The notes: generated from the letters alone by a model not told the origin. A stretch of 64,000 nucleotides of DNA from Scopulibacillus daqui (GCF_016908855.1 NZ_JAFBER010000018.1:1-64000), one strand, 5' to 3'; shown: positions 8,687 to 18,250, counted from the stretch's first letter. Made by a program: numbers and translations.

Positions 8687-10336
8687 TTACTTGATAGAAG
8701 CTGATTCTTTTGAACTCTCAAACACTACCTTTCCATCCATAATGGTCATTAATACCGCTGCATCTCTTATTTCTTTTGCAGGTACATTAAATAGATTCCG
8801 ATCTAGGACGATAACATCGGCAAGCTTCCCTTCTTCTAAAGTGCCCAATTCTTTCTCCCGGAAACCCCCATAGGCAGAACCTGACGTATAATTGCGCAAT
8901 GCTTCCGCCAGTGAAATCTTTTCCTCCGGATTCCATCCTCCCTCCGGTTCTCCGTCATTAAAAACTCTTGTAACAGCCCTGTATATTTCAATCATTGGGT
9001 TTAAATCTACAACCGGAAAGTCAGAACCGAACGCCATAGTGGCTCCTCTTTGTTGTAATGTCTTAATGGACCAAGTAAAAGTTTCTCGGTCTTTTCCTAA
9101 ACGGCTGAGATAGGGATTGTCTGAAAATGTTTCGGCTGCCGCCAAGTGCTCAGGCTGCATGGATGCAATGACTCCTAATTCAGAAAACCGGTCAATATCA
9201 TCCGGGTGAATCACTTCAATATGTTCAATCGTATGCCGGGAGTCCCTTGCGCCATTTATTTTCCTTGCTTTTTCAAAACAATCTAGCCCTAACCTTACCG
9301 CCCCATCTCCGCAAGCATGCAGGCGAATCCGAAATCCTTCTGCATCTGCCTTGACGACCCAATCTTTTACAACGTCTTTTGGGATAAGCGTATCTCCTTT
9401 ACTATCTTTGCGATCGTTGTAAGGATCAACAAGATATGCTGTATAAGCTATAGGTACGCCGTCCAAAAATTGTTTAAGCCCTGAGAATTTAAGTTTATCC
9501 GAATTGAAAGTCTCCCTTAAATACTTGGGACGTTCTAGATTCCCATCTAAAATTGATAAAAATTGTATCCGTGCGGTTAATCTATTTTGCTGTTCAAATG
9601 CTTTATAGAGATCAAGATCACCTAATTCAAGCCCAGGCAACGGAAGCATGTCGCTAACCGTTGTTATTCCGAGGCGGGCCGCTTTATCTAGAAAGCTTTG
9701 AAGCAGCGAAGCTTTACGAGCCTTCGGAATACTATGAAATGCCTTTTCTGCTAGTTTCATTGCTGTTTCATAAAGAAAACCAGTCGGATGGCCATGCTCA
9801 TCTTTTACAATTTCACCGTAAGGAGGACTAGGCGTATTTTTATCAATACCCAATGTTTCCAGGGCTTTACTATTCAGCCAAGCCCCATGACATTCAGCAT
9901 TCAAGAGAAGCACAGGGCGATCCGGGATCAGGCGGTCAAGGGATGAACGGTGAGGCAATTTTTTATTATCCCAATATATGTGATACCACTCAAACCCGAA
10001 TATCCATTGATCATTCGGTCTGGTATCGGCAAATTTTTTGACCATTTCTGCGGCTTCATTTTCCGACTTAGCTGTTTTCAATGAAACACTCTCTTCTGCA
10101 AGACTGCCTAGGAATAAATGGATGTGAAAATCCTGAAAACCAGGCATGATGAGCTGATCACCAAATTCATAAACTTTTGTCCCAGGGCCTATATATGCTT
10201 TTATTTCTTCCTGTGAGCCGACGGCAACAATGTATTTATCTTTTATAGCTATTGACCCATTAAATGGTTCATCAGACAATCCTGTAAATATGGCATCACT
10301 TGACAATACGATATCCGCTTTTGGCAAAGTGCTCAT
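8687..10336 (-). CDS. YtcJ-type amidohydrolase
   Basis: A metal-dependent hydrolase of the amidohydrolase superfamily (549 aa from the chosen start), resembling YtcJ-like proteins of unknown natural substrate. The metal-binding DFHIHL motif lies near residue 60, HACGDGA in the middle and FGSDFPVVDLNP near the C-terminal third. The start is the ATG at 10336, eight bases after AAGGGGG; the open frame extends upstream to 10444 but that region looks non-coding. It is a separate unit between the pyrimidine operon and the saccharopine-dehydrogenase-like genes. It could hydrolyse an amide feeding either pathway; the substrate cannot be told from sequence. Confidence 0.8.
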   Translation of the reverse strand: MSTLPKADIVLSSDAIFTGLSDEPFNGSIAIKDKYIVAVGSQEEIKAYIGPGTKVYEFGDQLIMPGFQDFHIHLFLGSLAEESVSLKTAKSENEAAEMVKKFADTRPNDQWIFGFEWYHIYWDNKKLPHRSSLDRLIPDRPVLLLNAECHGAWLNSKALETLGIDKNTPSPPYGEIVKDEHGHPTGFLYETAMKLAEKAFHSIPKARKASLLQSFLDKAARLGITTVSDMLPLPGLELGDLDLYKAFEQQNRLTARIQFLSILDGNLERPKYLRETFNSDKLKFSGLKQFLDGVPIAYTAYLVDPYNDRKDSKGDTLIPKDVVKDWVVKADAEGFRIRLHACGDGAVRLGLDCFEKARKINGARDSRHTIEHIEVIHPDDIDRFSELGVIASMQPEHLAAAETFSDNPYLSRLGKDRETFTWSIKTLQQRGATMAFGSDFPVVDLNPMIEIYRAVTRVFNDGEPEGGWNPEEKISLAEALRNYTSGSAYGGFREKELGTLEEGKLADVIVLDRNLFNVPAKEIRDAAVLMTIMDGKVVFESSKESASIK

Positions 10337-10619
10337 GTTATGATCCCCCTTCAAGAAAATAAAAAAATGCCGTCTATAAATGCCGGTCGACTGTTTGCTC
10401 CAATTGAAACGATAATTAATGAACAGAGGTCCCGTTAAGGTCATTCTTTTCGTTGATAAACTCTCCTCCTTCTTATATCTCTTACTTCTCCGTCTGCTTT
10501 TGTTTCCCCTTTATCATCCACAGACTTATCATTTTATACTCTTAATCTGAAGCCTTCATTTTAAAGCCTTAAATTCAATGATGTAAGATTGACAACAAAA
10601 TTGAATGGGAAAAATGATA
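10337..10619. other. Intergenic leader of the amidohydrolase gene
   Basis: About 280 non-coding bases. A purine-rich, Shine-Dalgarno-like stretch (GAAGGAGGAGAG on the minus strand, near 10464-10475) stands too far from any in-frame start to serve the amidohydrolase. No -24/-12 promoter is visible and nothing else is recognisable. Confidence 0.4.
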
Positions 10620-10651
10620 AAAATAGGCGTCCGGAGCAGGACACCTATTTT
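10620..10651 (-). terminator. Terminator of the saccharopine-dehydrogenase-like operon
   Basis: A 13-bp stem (10620-10632 with 10639-10651, one G-T pair) followed on the minus strand by TTTTTATC. It ends the long operon that begins at 18133. Confidence 0.8.
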
Positions 10652-10672
10652 ATTTTGATTAATCTATGTTTC

Positions 10673-11878
10673 TTAGACTGCCTTTGTTGCTTGCGGCGCC
10701 GTTTTCTCAATAATATCCCAATTCATGCCCCGTTCTTTTAACCGCTTTAAGAAAGGTTTTGGTTCTATTAATTCGGGAGGAATGCATCCTTTTTCTTTTA
10801 AACGGCCTTCTGCCAACAGATCAACAGCAACCGCCGGAGGTATGCCCGTCTGCCAAACCGTTGCTTGGAACCCTGTCTTTTTATAGACTTCATCGTGGTT
10901 AGCGATGGTATAAACATAAAATTCTTTATTTCTATCATTTTTTGTTCCTTTTACAAACGCTCCGATACATGAATAACCATGAATCTTCCCGGCAAGTTCG
11001 TCCGGTTTGGGCATCATTGCAACGACAACGTCCCGCGGGCAAATGTTGACGCCTTTAACATCTATTGTTTTGTTACTGTCTAAGCCGAGATAGCCAATAG
11101 CTTTAACTGTGTTAACAAAATCCGGGTTTAATACGTATTTAAATTCAACGTATTTGCAGCCTTTTGGCTTACCGATCGTTTCGCCAAGCGTGACAACTTC
11201 CTCATGTTCCACGTTGTAAGCATCTAACAAACCGATCGGTTCAGGAAATTCAAGCTTTTCCTTATTCCAAAACGATGCCGGAAAAGTTGCCTCGCCTTTT
11301 TCGGACGTCCAATAATTGGGTTTCGCCAAACATTCTTGAATAGCAATTTGCGGACTAAATAATGAACAAAAGCCATCATAATCGATTTTAGAATTATCCC
11401 CGTCACGAATGGAAATCATATCGACAGTATCTAACTGATCGACAGCATACCTTGCCGCAATATTTGAAAAACCCGGATCGCAGCCAAGGCCCAATATCCC
11501 TAGAATCCCTGCTTCCTTGTATTTTTTGTCCCAATTGAGCTGTTCTTTAAGTTCTTTTGTCGTATGGCATGCCATATCAATATAATTGGTTTTTGTTTGT
11601 AAGCATGCCTCCATGACTTTTAAATTAAAAGCTGGAAGGCCTGCGTGCAAAACCGCATCAATATTTTTAAATGCCTCTGCCATCATGCGAACGCTGCTGG
11701 CATCAATTTCTTTGACCAAAATGTCTGCCTTTGTTTGATGCTGGAGCTTTTTTGCAAGTTTTTCCGCTTTATTTGTTTCAATATCCCCAAGCAACAGCTG
11801 ATCCAGATAATCAGCCTTTGCCATTTCAGCAGCAAATACCTGACCGACACCGCCTACGCCTAATACGGCAACCTTCAT
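10673..11878 (-). CDS. Saccharopine dehydrogenase family protein, paralogue A
   Basis: An NAD(P)-dependent oxidoreductase of the saccharopine / carboxynorspermidine dehydrogenase family (401 aa). The Rossmann motif GVGGVGQVFAAE is at residues 7-18; AGLPAFN near 79, GLGCDPGFSN near 130 and YSCIGAFVKG near 305 are family-type segments. Members reduce imines formed between an amine and an aldehyde or oxo acid, or run the reverse oxidation. AAGGAGG precedes the ATG. It is the last gene of a sigma-54 operon with an aminotransferase, an aldehyde dehydrogenase and a permease, so a role in amine breakdown is more likely than lysine biosynthesis. The exact substrate is unknown. Confidence 0.75.
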   Translation of the reverse strand: MKVAVLGVGGVGQVFAAEMAKADYLDQLLLGDIETNKAEKLAKKLQHQTKADILVKEIDASSVRMMAEAFKNIDAVLHAGLPAFNLKVMEACLQTKTNYIDMACHTTKELKEQLNWDKKYKEAGILGILGLGCDPGFSNIAARYAVDQLDTVDMISIRDGDNSKIDYDGFCSLFSPQIAIQECLAKPNYWTSEKGEATFPASFWNKEKLEFPEPIGLLDAYNVEHEEVVTLGETIGKPKGCKYVEFKYVLNPDFVNTVKAIGYLGLDSNKTIDVKGVNICPRDVVVAMMPKPDELAGKIHGYSCIGAFVKGTKNDRNKEFYVYTIANHDEVYKKTGFQATVWQTGIPPAVAVDLLAEGRLKEKGCIPPELIEPKPFLKRLKERGMNWDIIEKTAPQATKAV

Positions 11879-12132
11879 GGTATTCCTCCTTGGAGATTTT
11901 CATAGTATAATCGTTTGACTTTCTTAATTCTAAAGAGGATATGGAATAATCGGCTTCGAACAATTAATTTCTCAACCTCCCATTCACGCCTTTGATTTTG
12001 ATATATCACTTCAATGGCCACCCCCTCAATTCACAATAATCCATTTATGATCCCTATATGCCTTCTAAAATTAATCATCTTTAAGTTGTTTTATTTTCCG
12101 GCAAATGTTTTTTACACCTTTTTATACAGGAA

Positions 12133-12149
12133 GCCGGGGAAACCCCGGC
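12133..12149. other. Intercistronic GC hairpin
   Basis: GCCGGGG and CCCCGGC form a perfect 7-bp stem with a three-base loop between the two saccharopine-dehydrogenase-like genes. No U-run follows on the minus strand, so it is more likely an mRNA-stabilising or processing hairpin than a terminator. Confidence 0.5.
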
Positions 12150-12174
12150 ACTGAAAATTCCGAATATAAACTCT

Positions 12175-13383
12175 CTACACAGTCGCCATTTGCGGTACCG
12201 GAGAAGTTTTCTCTATAACGTCCCAATACATGCCTCTTTCTTTCAAGCGGGTTAAGAAAGGGACGGGGTCAATTAATTCTGGAGGAATACAGCCTTTGGC
12301 TTGTAATTTGCCTTGAGCAAGAAGATCAACAGCTACAGCCGGCGGAAGCCCAGTTTGCCACACCGTTGCCTGATATCCTGTTTTTTCGTAGATTTCATCA
12401 TGATTTGCCATCGTATACACAAATAATTCTTTCTTCTTATCTTCTTTTATTCCTTTTACAACAGCGCCAATGCAAGAATAGCCATGAACTTTTCCAGCGA
12501 GTTCAGTTGGCTTTGGCATGTTGGCGACGACAACATCCTTTGGAACAACCTTTGTACCCTTAATATTAATATCTTTGTCGCTGTCTAAACCAAGATAGCC
12601 TATCGCCTTAACTGTGTTGACAAATTCAGGGGCCAGCGCATATTTAAAATCAACATATTTACAGCCTTTGGCTTTTCCGATTGTGTCGCCTAATGTTGTT
12701 GCTTCTTCATGTTCAACGCTGTAGCACTCTAACGGTCCAATAGGCTCTGGAAATTCAAAAGTCTCCTTATTAGCAAAAGGTTTTGAGAAAAAGGCCAATC
12801 CTTTGTCAGCAGTCCAGTAATTTGGCTTTGCCAAACATTCTTCAATAGCTGTTTGCGGACTGAATAGCGAGCAAAATCCTTCATAGTCAATTTTAGAGTT
12901 ATCACCGTCGCGAATTAAGATTTCATCGACTTGATCCATTTGATCAACAGCATATCTCGCCGCAATATTAGAAAAACCTGGATCACAGCCAAGACCCATA
13001 ATGCCCAGAATGCCCGCAGCTTTGAATCTGCCATTCCATTGCAGCTGCTCTTTAAGGCCTTGTGGGCTGGCACAAGCCATATCAATATAATTTGTTTTCG
13101 TCCTTGCACAAGCTTCCATGATATTGAAGTTAAACGCCGGCAGCCCCGCATGCAATACGACATCAATGTCGCGAAGGGCTTCTTCAATCTCGTCAACTTT
13201 ACCTGCATCGATTTTTTTGACAACGATTTCTGCTTTCGTCTTCCTGCGAAGTTTTCCGGCTAATTTTTCTGCACCCTCAGTGATAATATCTCCGAGCAAT
13301 AATTGATCTAAATAATCAGCTTTTACTATTTCGGAAGCAAATACTTGACCAACACCGCCTACGCCTAATACGGCTGCTTTCAT
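12175..13383 (-). CDS. Saccharopine dehydrogenase family protein, paralogue B
   Basis: A 402-residue protein clearly paralogous to the gene immediately downstream. The two share the N-terminal GVGGVGQVFA segment, AGLPAFN, GLGCDPGFSNIAARYAVDQ, the central DGDNSKIDY and VWQTG-PPAVAVDLLA, so a tandem duplication followed by divergence is evident. GAGGAGG precedes the ATG. Conservation of both copies argues for different partners or a heteromer. Family knowledge points to imine reduction or oxidative cleavage of a secondary amine, possibly in polyamine metabolism; this is inference. Confidence 0.75.
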   Translation of the reverse strand: MKAAVLGVGGVGQVFASEIVKADYLDQLLLGDIITEGAEKLAGKLRRKTKAEIVVKKIDAGKVDEIEEALRDIDVVLHAGLPAFNFNIMEACARTKTNYIDMACASPQGLKEQLQWNGRFKAAGILGIMGLGCDPGFSNIAARYAVDQMDQVDEILIRDGDNSKIDYEGFCSLFSPQTAIEECLAKPNYWTADKGLAFFSKPFANKETFEFPEPIGPLECYSVEHEEATTLGDTIGKAKGCKYVDFKYALAPEFVNTVKAIGYLGLDSDKDINIKGTKVVPKDVVVANMPKPTELAGKVHGYSCIGAVVKGIKEDKKKELFVYTMANHDEIYEKTGYQATVWQTGLPPAVAVDLLAQGKLQAKGCIPPELIDPVPFLTRLKERGMYWDVIEKTSPVPQMATV

Positions 13384-13544
13384 GATAATCCTCCTCGAAT
13401 CCTTTCAAAGTTTAAATAGATTTCCATTTCAAGAAAATTCGCCGATTCAGTAAGAGTTTAGGCTGCTTGAATGTCCCGCCTCCCGTTTCTATATTTTTCC
13501 GTGTGTTGGTTTGCTTCTCACCTCCCTTAAAGCTGAAAATTCAT

Positions 13545-13558
13545 TGAAACCGCTGAAA
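13545..13558. promoter_or_regulatory. Possible catabolite-responsive element
   Basis: TGAAACCGCTGAAA matches the Bacillus cre consensus TGWAANCGNTNWCA at 13 of 14 positions. It lies between the permease and saccharopine-dehydrogenase-like genes, inside the operon, where CcpA roadblock would be possible. One near-match by chance is not excluded. Confidence 0.3.
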
Positions 13559-13613
13559 GTTTAAATAAGCCGCCGGGAGAGACGCCCCTCCCTAGATCGG
13601 ATCGTTCAAGATG

Positions 13614-15095
13614 TTATACATTTGGTTTCGGGTTCATTTGCTCAATTTCCTTTTGATACTCTATAGGGTCTTCACTAAATTTTTTGATGTCAATGCGGGG
13701 CAGCTGCTTAAGCGGACGTTTAAACCAATCTTTTTCCTTAATGGCGTAGTAAATCATAATAGGAATGCCGATCACAAATGACAGCAGCGCCGGAAGCGAA
13801 CTGGTAAACCCGCTCTCAATAAGCACTTCAGCACCCACTATGAGCAAGTACATACCGCTTAATAAAGGAAAAATAAATCCAAGGATGATTGTCGACCAAT
13901 TTCGCAAATTCCGCCTCATATACCATGCGCAAGCAATACCGGTTATTCCATAGTAGTAGGCGACCATAATCCCTGCATTATTTAAGGCACTGTCCAAGAA
14001 ATGGCCAACGCCGGAACTCAGATTAAGCAGAAAAATCCCGATTAAGCTGATCAATCCAATAATGGCTGTGCCAAGCCAAGGCGTTTTCCAAGTGTTATGA
14101 ACACGGGCAAATGCTTTTGGGAATACCTTGTCCCGGGCCATTTCTAATGTGACACGCGCTGTCGGCAGCAAACTCGTCTCTAATGTCGCCAGTGTAGATG
14201 ACATCACACAGAGAATCATGATGTCATTCCATGGATACGGCACAAGCCGTGTTGCGACGTAGTTAAGGATATCCGCTTGATGCTCAGCAATCACTTTGGC
14301 CGGCAGCAGCGCTTGAATAGATAAGGCAACAATCATAAAAATGACTAATAAACCGACTGTTGCCCATATGCCTGCCCAGCCCGGATTCGTCGCGGCGTCT
14401 TTAGATTCTTCGCCAAGATTAGTGATGCTGTCAACACCCCAGTAGAAAAAGACAGCGATGGTCGTCGCGCTGGCAAACGTAGCAAAATTACCATGAAATA
14501 TGAACCAGCTCCATGAAATATGGCTTGATCCCGGCACATTTAAAGCATAAGCGTGATACAAAGCAATCGCCGCAAAGACGATTAATGCGACATATTCGAT
14601 AAGCAGCAGCACCCATTGAAATTTTATTGTAATTTCGATCCCCCTTATGACAATTAAAGAGACAAGAACAAACCAAGCGGCTGAAATCAAGGATACTAAT
14701 AATGTATCATTCGCCAAACTGGGATCAAAGAGATCAAGTGTATAAGTCCCAACCGGAATAGATCCGGAGATGAGCTGCAATACATCGGCAGCGATAATGG
14801 CCCAGCCCGCCATGTAGCCTAAATGCGGGTTTAATCCGCCGCCAACCCATGTATAAATGCCGCCGGCACTTGGTCCGTAGTACTTGTTCATGTAATAAAA
14901 AGCACAGGCAATACCGAGAATAGGAAGAAAATTAATCAGCAGCACTGCCGGCGACATAAAACCAACAATGACGATTAGAGATCCAAACGACACCGCGAGC
15001 GAATAGGCCGGAGCAGTTGATGCGATACCGACGACAGTATTATCAAACATATTGATAGCGTTCGATTTCAGCTTTGCGTTAGAGGAATCAGGCAT
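13614..15095 (-). CDS. APC-family amino acid/amine permease
   Basis: An integral membrane transporter (493 aa) with about twelve hydrophobic segments and the APC N-terminal pattern (SAGGIYTWVGGGLNPHLGYMAGW). It belongs to a different branch from the three PuuP-like permeases at 31.6-36.1 kb. The second of two adjacent ATG codons, six bases after AGGAGGG, is the likely start. It lies between the aldehyde dehydrogenase gene (77 bases) and the paired saccharopine-dehydrogenase-like genes, so it probably imports the amine or amino acid degraded by this operon. The substrate is not readable from sequence. Confidence 0.82.
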   Translation of the reverse strand: MPDSSNAKLKSNAINMFDNTVVGIASTAPAYSLAVSFGSLIVIVGFMSPAVLLINFLPILGIACAFYYMNKYYGPSAGGIYTWVGGGLNPHLGYMAGWAIIAADVLQLISGSIPVGTYTLDLFDPSLANDTLLVSLISAAWFVLVSLIVIRGIEITIKFQWVLLLIEYVALIVFAAIALYHAYALNVPGSSHISWSWFIFHGNFATFASATTIAVFFYWGVDSITNLGEESKDAATNPGWAGIWATVGLLVIFMIVALSIQALLPAKVIAEHQADILNYVATRLVPYPWNDIMILCVMSSTLATLETSLLPTARVTLEMARDKVFPKAFARVHNTWKTPWLGTAIIGLISLIGIFLLNLSSGVGHFLDSALNNAGIMVAYYYGITGIACAWYMRRNLRNWSTIILGFIFPLLSGMYLLIVGAEVLIESGFTSSLPALLSFVIGIPIMIYYAIKEKDWFKRPLKQLPRIDIKKFSEDPIEYQKEIEQMNPKPNV

Positions 15096-15172
15096 CATCA
15101 GCCCTCCTTTGTTATATCAATTTTTTATGCACCATCCTTTATTTTAAGAGAGACTGTATAAATTATGAAGTT

Positions 15173-16660
15173 TTAATTAAACCAGCCCGTTGGCTCAACA
15201 TTTAAGTTATTAATGATTTGTTTAACTTCTGTATATTCTTCTAGCCCATAAGTTCCCAGTTCCCTGCCTAGACCGCTTTGCTTATAGCCGCCCCATGGCC
15301 CTTCAATGAGATTTTGCTCATATGTATTGATCCATGTGACGCCAGCTCGGATGCCTTTTGCCGCTCTTTCCGCCTTCGCACCGTCTGTTGTAAAAATTCC
15401 TGCCGCAAGACCATATGGCGTTCCATTGGCCAGCTCTAAGGCTTCTTCTTCTGTTTCAAAAGGCATGACGCATAGAACGGGACCGAATATTTCTTCTTGC
15501 GCTATCCGTGATTTTGGATCTACATTGACAAAAATCGTCGGCTCGATAAAATAACCATTTTTTCGCTCTTCGTCAGTTAGCCGGTTTCCGCCGACAGCTA
15601 TTTCCGCGCCCTCATCTATGCCAATTTTAATATAATTCAGAACCTTTTGCATCTGTTTTTGACTGATTAAAGGTCCCATTTGCGAATGTTCATCGAATCC
15701 GTTTCCAACCCTGATTTTTTTCGTACGTTTGACGAGTTCTTCAACAAACGCTTCATAAATAGATTGTTCTACCAGCAGTCTAGATCCTGCAGAACAGACT
15801 TGGCCTGAATTGTTGAAAATGGCAAACATCGCATAATCGACAGCGCTTTCAAAGTCTGCATCAGCAAATATAATGTTTGGCGATTTTCCGCCGAGTTCCA
15901 GCGAAACTTTTTTCAAATTGCCAACGGCGTGCTGCAATATGGTTTTGCCGGTAACCGTGCCCCCGGTAAAACCAATCTTGTCAACCAACGGACTTTCGAC
16001 AAGCGGCTGACCGGCTTGGGGGCCAAAGCCGACTAATAAATTAACGACGCCGGGCGGAAAGCCTGTTTCGTCTATGAATTCAAATAATCGGATGGCTGTA
16101 AGGGGTGTAAGTTCTGAAGGTTTTAGAATGCAAACATTACCTGCTGCCAATGCCGGCGCAAGTTTCCATGCGGCCATCAAGAGCGGATAATTCCAGGGAA
16201 TAATTTGCCCGCATACCCCAATCGGTTCACGAACAACTTTTGACGTTAAAGGCGCATCGGCCTCAATCGTTTCTCCATTAGGAGCGGCAGCCAGCCCTGC
16301 ATAATATTTGAATGTTCTTACTGTAAAGTCTATATCTCCGAAACTTTCACGCAGCGTTTTTCCATTGTTCTCTGTTTCAAGCCGGGCCAATTCGTCGCGA
16401 TGATTCTCAATCTTATTTGCCAGCTTATATAGAAGCTCAGCGCGTCCGTAAGCGGATACATCACGCCACGGACCTTTATCAAAGGCCTGCCGGGCAGCAT
16501 GTATCGCTTGCTCAGCATCTTTTGCATTCGCTGAGGCAACTTCAGCGATCACCTCGCCTGTCGCTGGGTTATAGACTGGTATTGTCTCTCGGCTTGATGC
16601 CTCCTCCCATTTACCGTCAATATATAATTTATTAACGCTGCTGACTAAAGTTTTTGTCAT
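15173..16660 (-). CDS. Aldehyde dehydrogenase, aminoaldehyde/betaine-aldehyde type
   Basis: An NAD(P)-dependent aldehyde dehydrogenase (495 aa). The NAD-site lysine segment (CILKPSELTP), catalytic glutamate motif LELGGKSPN and nucleophilic cysteine in NSGQVCSAGSR are intact. The C-terminal GPWGGYKQSGLGRELG resembles gamma-aminobutyraldehyde and betaine aldehyde dehydrogenases. The ATG at 16660 is preceded by GAGAGG at eight bases. It directly follows an omega-aminotransferase gene in the same operon, so it would oxidise the aminoaldehyde that enzyme makes. A close paralogue at 27095-28564 is paired with a second aminotransferase. Confidence 0.85.
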   Translation of the reverse strand: MTKTLVSSVNKLYIDGKWEEASSRETIPVYNPATGEVIAEVASANAKDAEQAIHAARQAFDKGPWRDVSAYGRAELLYKLANKIENHRDELARLETENNGKTLRESFGDIDFTVRTFKYYAGLAAAPNGETIEADAPLTSKVVREPIGVCGQIIPWNYPLLMAAWKLAPALAAGNVCILKPSELTPLTAIRLFEFIDETGFPPGVVNLLVGFGPQAGQPLVESPLVDKIGFTGGTVTGKTILQHAVGNLKKVSLELGGKSPNIIFADADFESAVDYAMFAIFNNSGQVCSAGSRLLVEQSIYEAFVEELVKRTKKIRVGNGFDEHSQMGPLISQKQMQKVLNYIKIGIDEGAEIAVGGNRLTDEERKNGYFIEPTIFVNVDPKSRIAQEEIFGPVLCVMPFETEEEALELANGTPYGLAAGIFTTDGAKAERAAKGIRAGVTWINTYEQNLIEGPWGGYKQSGLGRELGTYGLEEYTEVKQIINNLNVEPTGWFN

Positions 16661-16729
16661 AGTACCTTCCTCTCTGTTCAAAATATAATCAACAAATTGC
16701 TGTGGATTGATGTTCAGAATGATATCATC

Positions 16730-16763
16730 ACAGTACCGCCGAATGAACTATTGGCGGCACTGT
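16730..16763. other. Intercistronic hairpin
   Basis: ACAGTACCGCC and GGCGGCACTGT form an 11-bp stem with one mismatch and a 12-base loop between the aminotransferase and aldehyde dehydrogenase genes. No U-run follows on the minus strand, so processing or stability is more likely than termination. Confidence 0.5.
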
Positions 16764-16771
16764 CAAGCTTT

Positions 16772-18133
16772 TTAGGCGTGAATATATGATTTTGCCATGG
16801 CGCTTATATGCTTTTCAATCGCATAAAGCACTGTGTCGATTTGCTCATAAGAGATGACGGCAGGCGGCTCAATGCGAATCACCCGGGCGTTATTCAGCGT
16901 TCCGCCGACGAGAATATGATCATCAAATAATTTTTTCGCCAGTTCAAAACCAAGATCATTGTCGGCAAATTGCATGCCGATTAATAAGCCAATACCCCTG
17001 ACATCAGTCATTATTTCAGGGAAGCGCGCCTGAATATCTTTGAGCTTATTTAAAATATACTCGCCTTTTTCGGCAGCCTGCTCCGGAATATTTTCTTCCA
17101 AAATCGTCTTAATGCCGGCGATCGCCCCTGCACAGCAAAGAGGGTTGCCGCCAAATGTTGAAGAACCCAGCAAAAACGGATTTTCCTCCATTTTCTCCCA
17201 AAGGTGTTCCCTAGCAACCATAGCGCCGATCGGCATCACTCCGCCGCCAAATGCTTTTGCCAGTGTCATAATATCAGGAACGACATCATAATGGTCTACA
17301 CCGAATAATTTTCCGGTTCGCCCCATTCCTGTCTGCACTTCATCAACGATTAATAAACAATCGTACTGATCGCAAATCTCTCTCAGACGAGGGAAATAAT
17401 CAGAAGGAGGGATGTTGACGCCGCCTTCGCCTTGAACAGGTTCAACAATAACGCCCGCAACCGTTTCACCGACAGCCTGCAAATGGCGAATGGCCTTTTC
17501 CACAGCATCAGCATCACCGTATTCAACATGCTGAAATTGTTGAATCAAAGGTACATACGGCTTGCGGAAATCGGCTTTGCCTGTCGCCGATAAAGATCCC
17601 ATCGTTTTGCCATGAAATCCGCCGACGGTTGAAATAAACCACTTTTTCCCTGTGTGAAGACGGGCTAATTTCAGCGCCATTTCATTGGCTTCCGTCCCGC
17701 AGTTAACAAAATATGAATATCTTAAATCACCGGGAGTCATCTCAGCAACTAATTTTGATAAATACCCGCGAAGAGGATCTACCAATTCTTGACTGTGCAA
17801 GGCATAACGTTTCAGTTGTGATTCAACGGCTTTAACAACCTTAGGATGGCGATGGCCTAATAAATAAACGCCATAGCCTCCCAAACAGTCGATGAATTCC
17901 TTGCCTTTTGTATCGCGGAAAACCGCCCCTTCGTCTTCCCATTCAACAAATGAAAAGTCTGTTGACGCAGCTTTTCTATGTTTTAAAATAGCTTTGTTAA
18001 CGTAGTTTTCAAAGTTATAAACCGAATCCTCAACCACTTGTTCTTTTTGTTCTTCACTTAGCGTTTCGCTTTGAATCAATGAAAGAATGTTTTCCGCACT
18101 TTGCAGACATTGTTCTTTACTCTTTCTCATCAT
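16772..18133 (-). CDS. Putrescine-type class III aminotransferase
   Basis: A PLP-dependent omega-aminotransferase (453 aa) of the putrescine/ornithine branch. It has the long N-terminal helical extension, the family segment DCLGGYGVYLLGHRHP, NCGTEANEMALK for phosphate binding, [12 protein letters not shown] with the cofactor aspartate and the Schiff-base lysine in [12 protein letters not shown]. It probably converts a diamine to an aminoaldehyde with 2-oxoglutarate or pyruvate. AGGAG precedes the ATG by seven bases. It is the first gene of a five-gene operon behind a -24/-12 promoter and next to an enhancer-binding protein. It is diverged from the paralogue at 25681, so a different amine (cadaverine, for example) is possible. 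Confidence 0.87.
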   Translation of the reverse strand: MMRKSKEQCLQSAENILSLIQSETLSEEQKEQVVEDSVYNFENYVNKAILKHRKAASTDFSFVEWEDEGAVFRDTKGKEFIDCLGGYGVYLLGHRHPKVVKAVESQLKRYALHSQELVDPLRGYLSKLVAEMTPGDLRYSYFVNCGTEANEMALKLARLHTGKKWFISTVGGFHGKTMGSLSATGKADFRKPYVPLIQQFQHVEYGDADAVEKAIRHLQAVGETVAGVIVEPVQGEGGVNIPPSDYFPRLREICDQYDCLLIVDEVQTGMGRTGKLFGVDHYDVVPDIMTLAKAFGGGVMPIGAMVAREHLWEKMEENPFLLGSSTFGGNPLCCAGAIAGIKTILEENIPEQAAEKGEYILNKLKDIQARFPEIMTDVRGIGLLIGMQFADNDLGFELAKKLFDDHILVGGTLNNARVIRIEPPAVISYEQIDTVLYAIEKHISAMAKSYIHA

Positions 18134-18173
18134 TTAAATTCTCCTTGTTAGATTTATGGTTTCATCATTTTCT

Positions 18174-18191
18174 ATGCAAATTTAATGCCAG
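18174..18191 (-). promoter_or_regulatory. Sigma-54 promoter of the aminotransferase/SDH operon
   Basis: The minus strand reads CTGGCATTAAATTTGCAT, matching TGGCAY-N5-TTGCW with GG and GC at -24/-12 spacing. It lies 40 bases upstream of the first ATG, downstream of the regulator gene at 18398-20218. Confidence 0.85.
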
Positions 18192-18231
18192 ATTGATATA
18201 ATGGCTGCTTTTAATGAGAAAGATCTTTCAA

Positions 18232-18250
18232 ATCAGGCCTCATGCCTGAT
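18232..18250. promoter_or_regulatory. Inverted repeat, candidate activator site
   Basis: ATCAGGC and GCCTGAT arms with a five-base spacer lie about 40-60 bases upstream of the -24 element. The position is reasonable for an enhancer-binding protein, but a single copy gives limited support. Confidence 0.35.

Noticed and set aside
10337-10444. Extended N-terminus of the YtcJ-type amidohydrolase
   Set aside because: The internal ATG at 10336 has a well-spaced ribosome binding site and begins with the family's usual start; the extension is aromatic/basic and not domain-like.
12931-13263. Plus-strand open frame of 110 codons opposite the second saccharopine-dehydrogenase-like gene
   Set aside because: It is the antisense of a clear coding region, has no ribosome binding site and its product is not protein-like.
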